From Clostridioides difficile (GTDB lineage Bacteria; Bacillota; Clostridia; Peptostreptococcales; Peptostreptococcaceae), in NCBI GenBank assembly GCA_012955965.1, contig JABBZI010000020.1, forward strand, positions 16,954 through 80,953: a stretch of DNA of 64,000 nt. The letters are read 5' to 3'. The notes under the pieces were generated by a model. It had not been told where the DNA came from. It saw nothing but the letters and a program-made list of their open reading frames with translations, and searched no databases. The position numbers were made by a program, and so were the translations under genes. Positions 63,052 through 64,000 of this stretch are shown piece after piece (position 1 is the stretch's first letter; each line of letters opens with the position of its first letter).

Positions 63052-64000
63052 TTACTTCTCTATAACTTTATAGCAGTGTATAGTTCTTCCAAATTCTACT
63101 TCTTGGCTAACTTTCTTCAATTTCACTTTATATTGACCAGAAACTGTGTTAATATCACTAACTGTTGTTGATATAATATCATTTACCTGTGGACTATGCA
63201 TCTTTATATTACCATTTATATACATTTCATTTTTTTCTATTTTGATTTTATCACCATAATCTTCTTCAGATATACCAATTCCATTAATACTACTTAATTT
63301 CCCATTATAAAATCTAACCGTTTGTTCTTTATTATTGTATATTAGGTTTCCTTTTTCTGAATTAACAATCATGTCAGTAATATCTATATTGCATCTTAAT
63401 AATAAATTTTTGGTTTCAAGAGCTTCTATAAGGTATATCTTATGTGGGCTAAATCTTAAATCTCCTTTTTCAAATTTATCTTTCCCTTTATCATCCCAAT
63501 AGTCTCCATTATCGTTTGTAATTGTTATATTACTTGATTCTATTGAATTTCCATATAATAAAGAATATGCTTCTTCCACTTTATCATCTAACTTCAAGTA
63601 GTCATCATAGCTAAAATTAAAATAATATTGTCCACATCTTGAGATATTTCCTGATATTTGGGTGTTGGATATCGAATTAAATTTAAATCCACAATAACCA
63701 CATTGGTCAATTGTAATATTTGTAACAAAGTTTGAGCCCTCACCAATATTGTCAATAGCAATCCTACCAACTTCTTCTACTCTCATACCATTGATAAAAG
63801 TTCCAGTTGAAATTTCCATTCCATAATCACATCCCCAAGTCTTTCCATTAGTAATTATTGAATTTTCTCCTGCACTAATACCCTGAGTACAGGAAAAAAC
63901 AGTAATATCATTTGCTGTAGAATTATTAGACATTTTAAGTGCGATTTCACCAAAACCACCAAAGTCTACATTTTCATAATGACCAGGACCTTCTAGTGTA
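63052..64000 (-). CDS. Second beta-helix protein, 5' end beyond the window
   Basis: The reading frame is open through the window edge (codons in phase from 63999), so the N-terminus is missing. An internal Met at 63933 is not the real start: the upstream residues LEGPGHYENVDFGGFGEIALKM align with GLGHYEGLYITGFSGTGIQI of the neighbour. The shared core ITIDQCGxCGFxF...ISG.I.RCGQ.Y.N..YD.YL...VEEAYSL.YGN is strongly conserved. The C-terminal parts differ more, suggesting duplication followed by divergence. Function is unknown. Confidence 0.75.
   Translation of the reverse strand, partial: TLEGPGHYENVDFGGFGEIALKMSNNSTANDITVFSCTQGISAGENSIITNGKTWGCDYGMEISTGTFINGMRVEEVGRIAIDNIGEGSNFVTNITIDQCGYCGFKFNSISNTQISGNISRCGQYYFNFSYDDYLKLDDKVEEAYSLLYGNSIESSNITITNDNGDYWDDKGKDKFEKGDLRFSPHKIYLIEALETKNLLLRCNIDITDMIVNSEKGNLIYNNKEQTVRFYNGKLSSINGIGISEEDYGDKIKIEKNEMYINGNIKMHSPQVNDIISTTVSDINTVSGQYKVKLKKVSQEVEFGRTIHCYKVIEK

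Noticed and set aside
63052..63933. Complete 293-residue gene starting at 63933
   Set aside because: The frame stays open to the window edge and the upstream residues align with the paralogue, so the gene is truncated by the window.

Overview
The window is low-GC Firmicutes DNA that I read as Clostridioides difficile or a very close relative. The basis is the AT-rich composition, a complete clostridial Wood-Ljungdahl (acetyl-CoA) gene cluster, a pheST operon behind a T-box, and G-rich ribosome binding sites throughout. Most genes lie on the minus strand, so the biological order of most operons runs from high to low coordinates.

Layout. 1-642: 5' part of a motA-type gene and a tRNA-Ser(GCU). 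643-3430: accessory, very AT-rich stretch with a degenerate tandem-repeat array, a coding remnant, a small secreted protein built of two internal repeats, and a DUF4300-type exported protein. 3443-4222: PHP-family histidinol phosphatase. 4544-26779: the core of the window, described below. 27385-28296: phosphotransbutyrylase-like gene. 28766-31680: TPR protein plus a B12-binding radical SAM protein. 31816-37907: small orphan ORF, orphan 307-aa protein, argS, a DUF523 protein, mutS2. 38227-39678: pepD. 39886-44649: membrane diguanylate cyclase, ferredoxin-fused nitroreductase, NUDIX hydrolase, HD protein. 44747-49005: U32 peptidase family protein, AT-rich repeats, DUF1275 membrane protein, zapA. 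49030-52775: pheT, pheS and their T-box. 52918-56121: TrmH-type methyltransferase, KtrA and KtrB. 56550-61185: exported M3 peptidase, small membrane protein with TetR regulator, divergent MerR regulator, SDR oxidoreductase. 61491-end: two tandem paralogous beta-helix proteins, the second cut by the window edge.

The Wood-Ljungdahl cluster, in transcription order, is cooS, cooC, fhs, fchA, folD, metV, metF, lpdA, a second cooC (acsF-like), acsD, acsC, acsE, acsB, gcvH, acsV, two radical SAM genes, a LipM-like octanoyltransferase gene, a terminator, then cooT, a DUF3842 gene and a His-rich protein gene. Fhs, FchA/FolD and MetV/MetF carry formate to methyl-THF. AcsE passes the methyl to the corrinoid protein AcsCD, which AcsV keeps active. 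CooS supplies CO and AcsB makes acetyl-CoA. No formate dehydrogenase or hydrogenase is encoded here.

Two sub-systems deserve attention. (1) gcvH and lpdA sit with a LipM-like acyltransferase and two overlapping radical SAM genes that resemble the split lipoyl synthase LipS1/LipS2, so the cluster may carry its own anaerobic lipoylation pathway for the H protein. (2) cooT, the DUF3842 gene and the His-rich gene form a compact candidate nickel-handling cassette for the nickel enzymes CooS and AcsB. Several gaps in the cluster contain long or interlocked inverted repeats that may adjust expression inside the operon.
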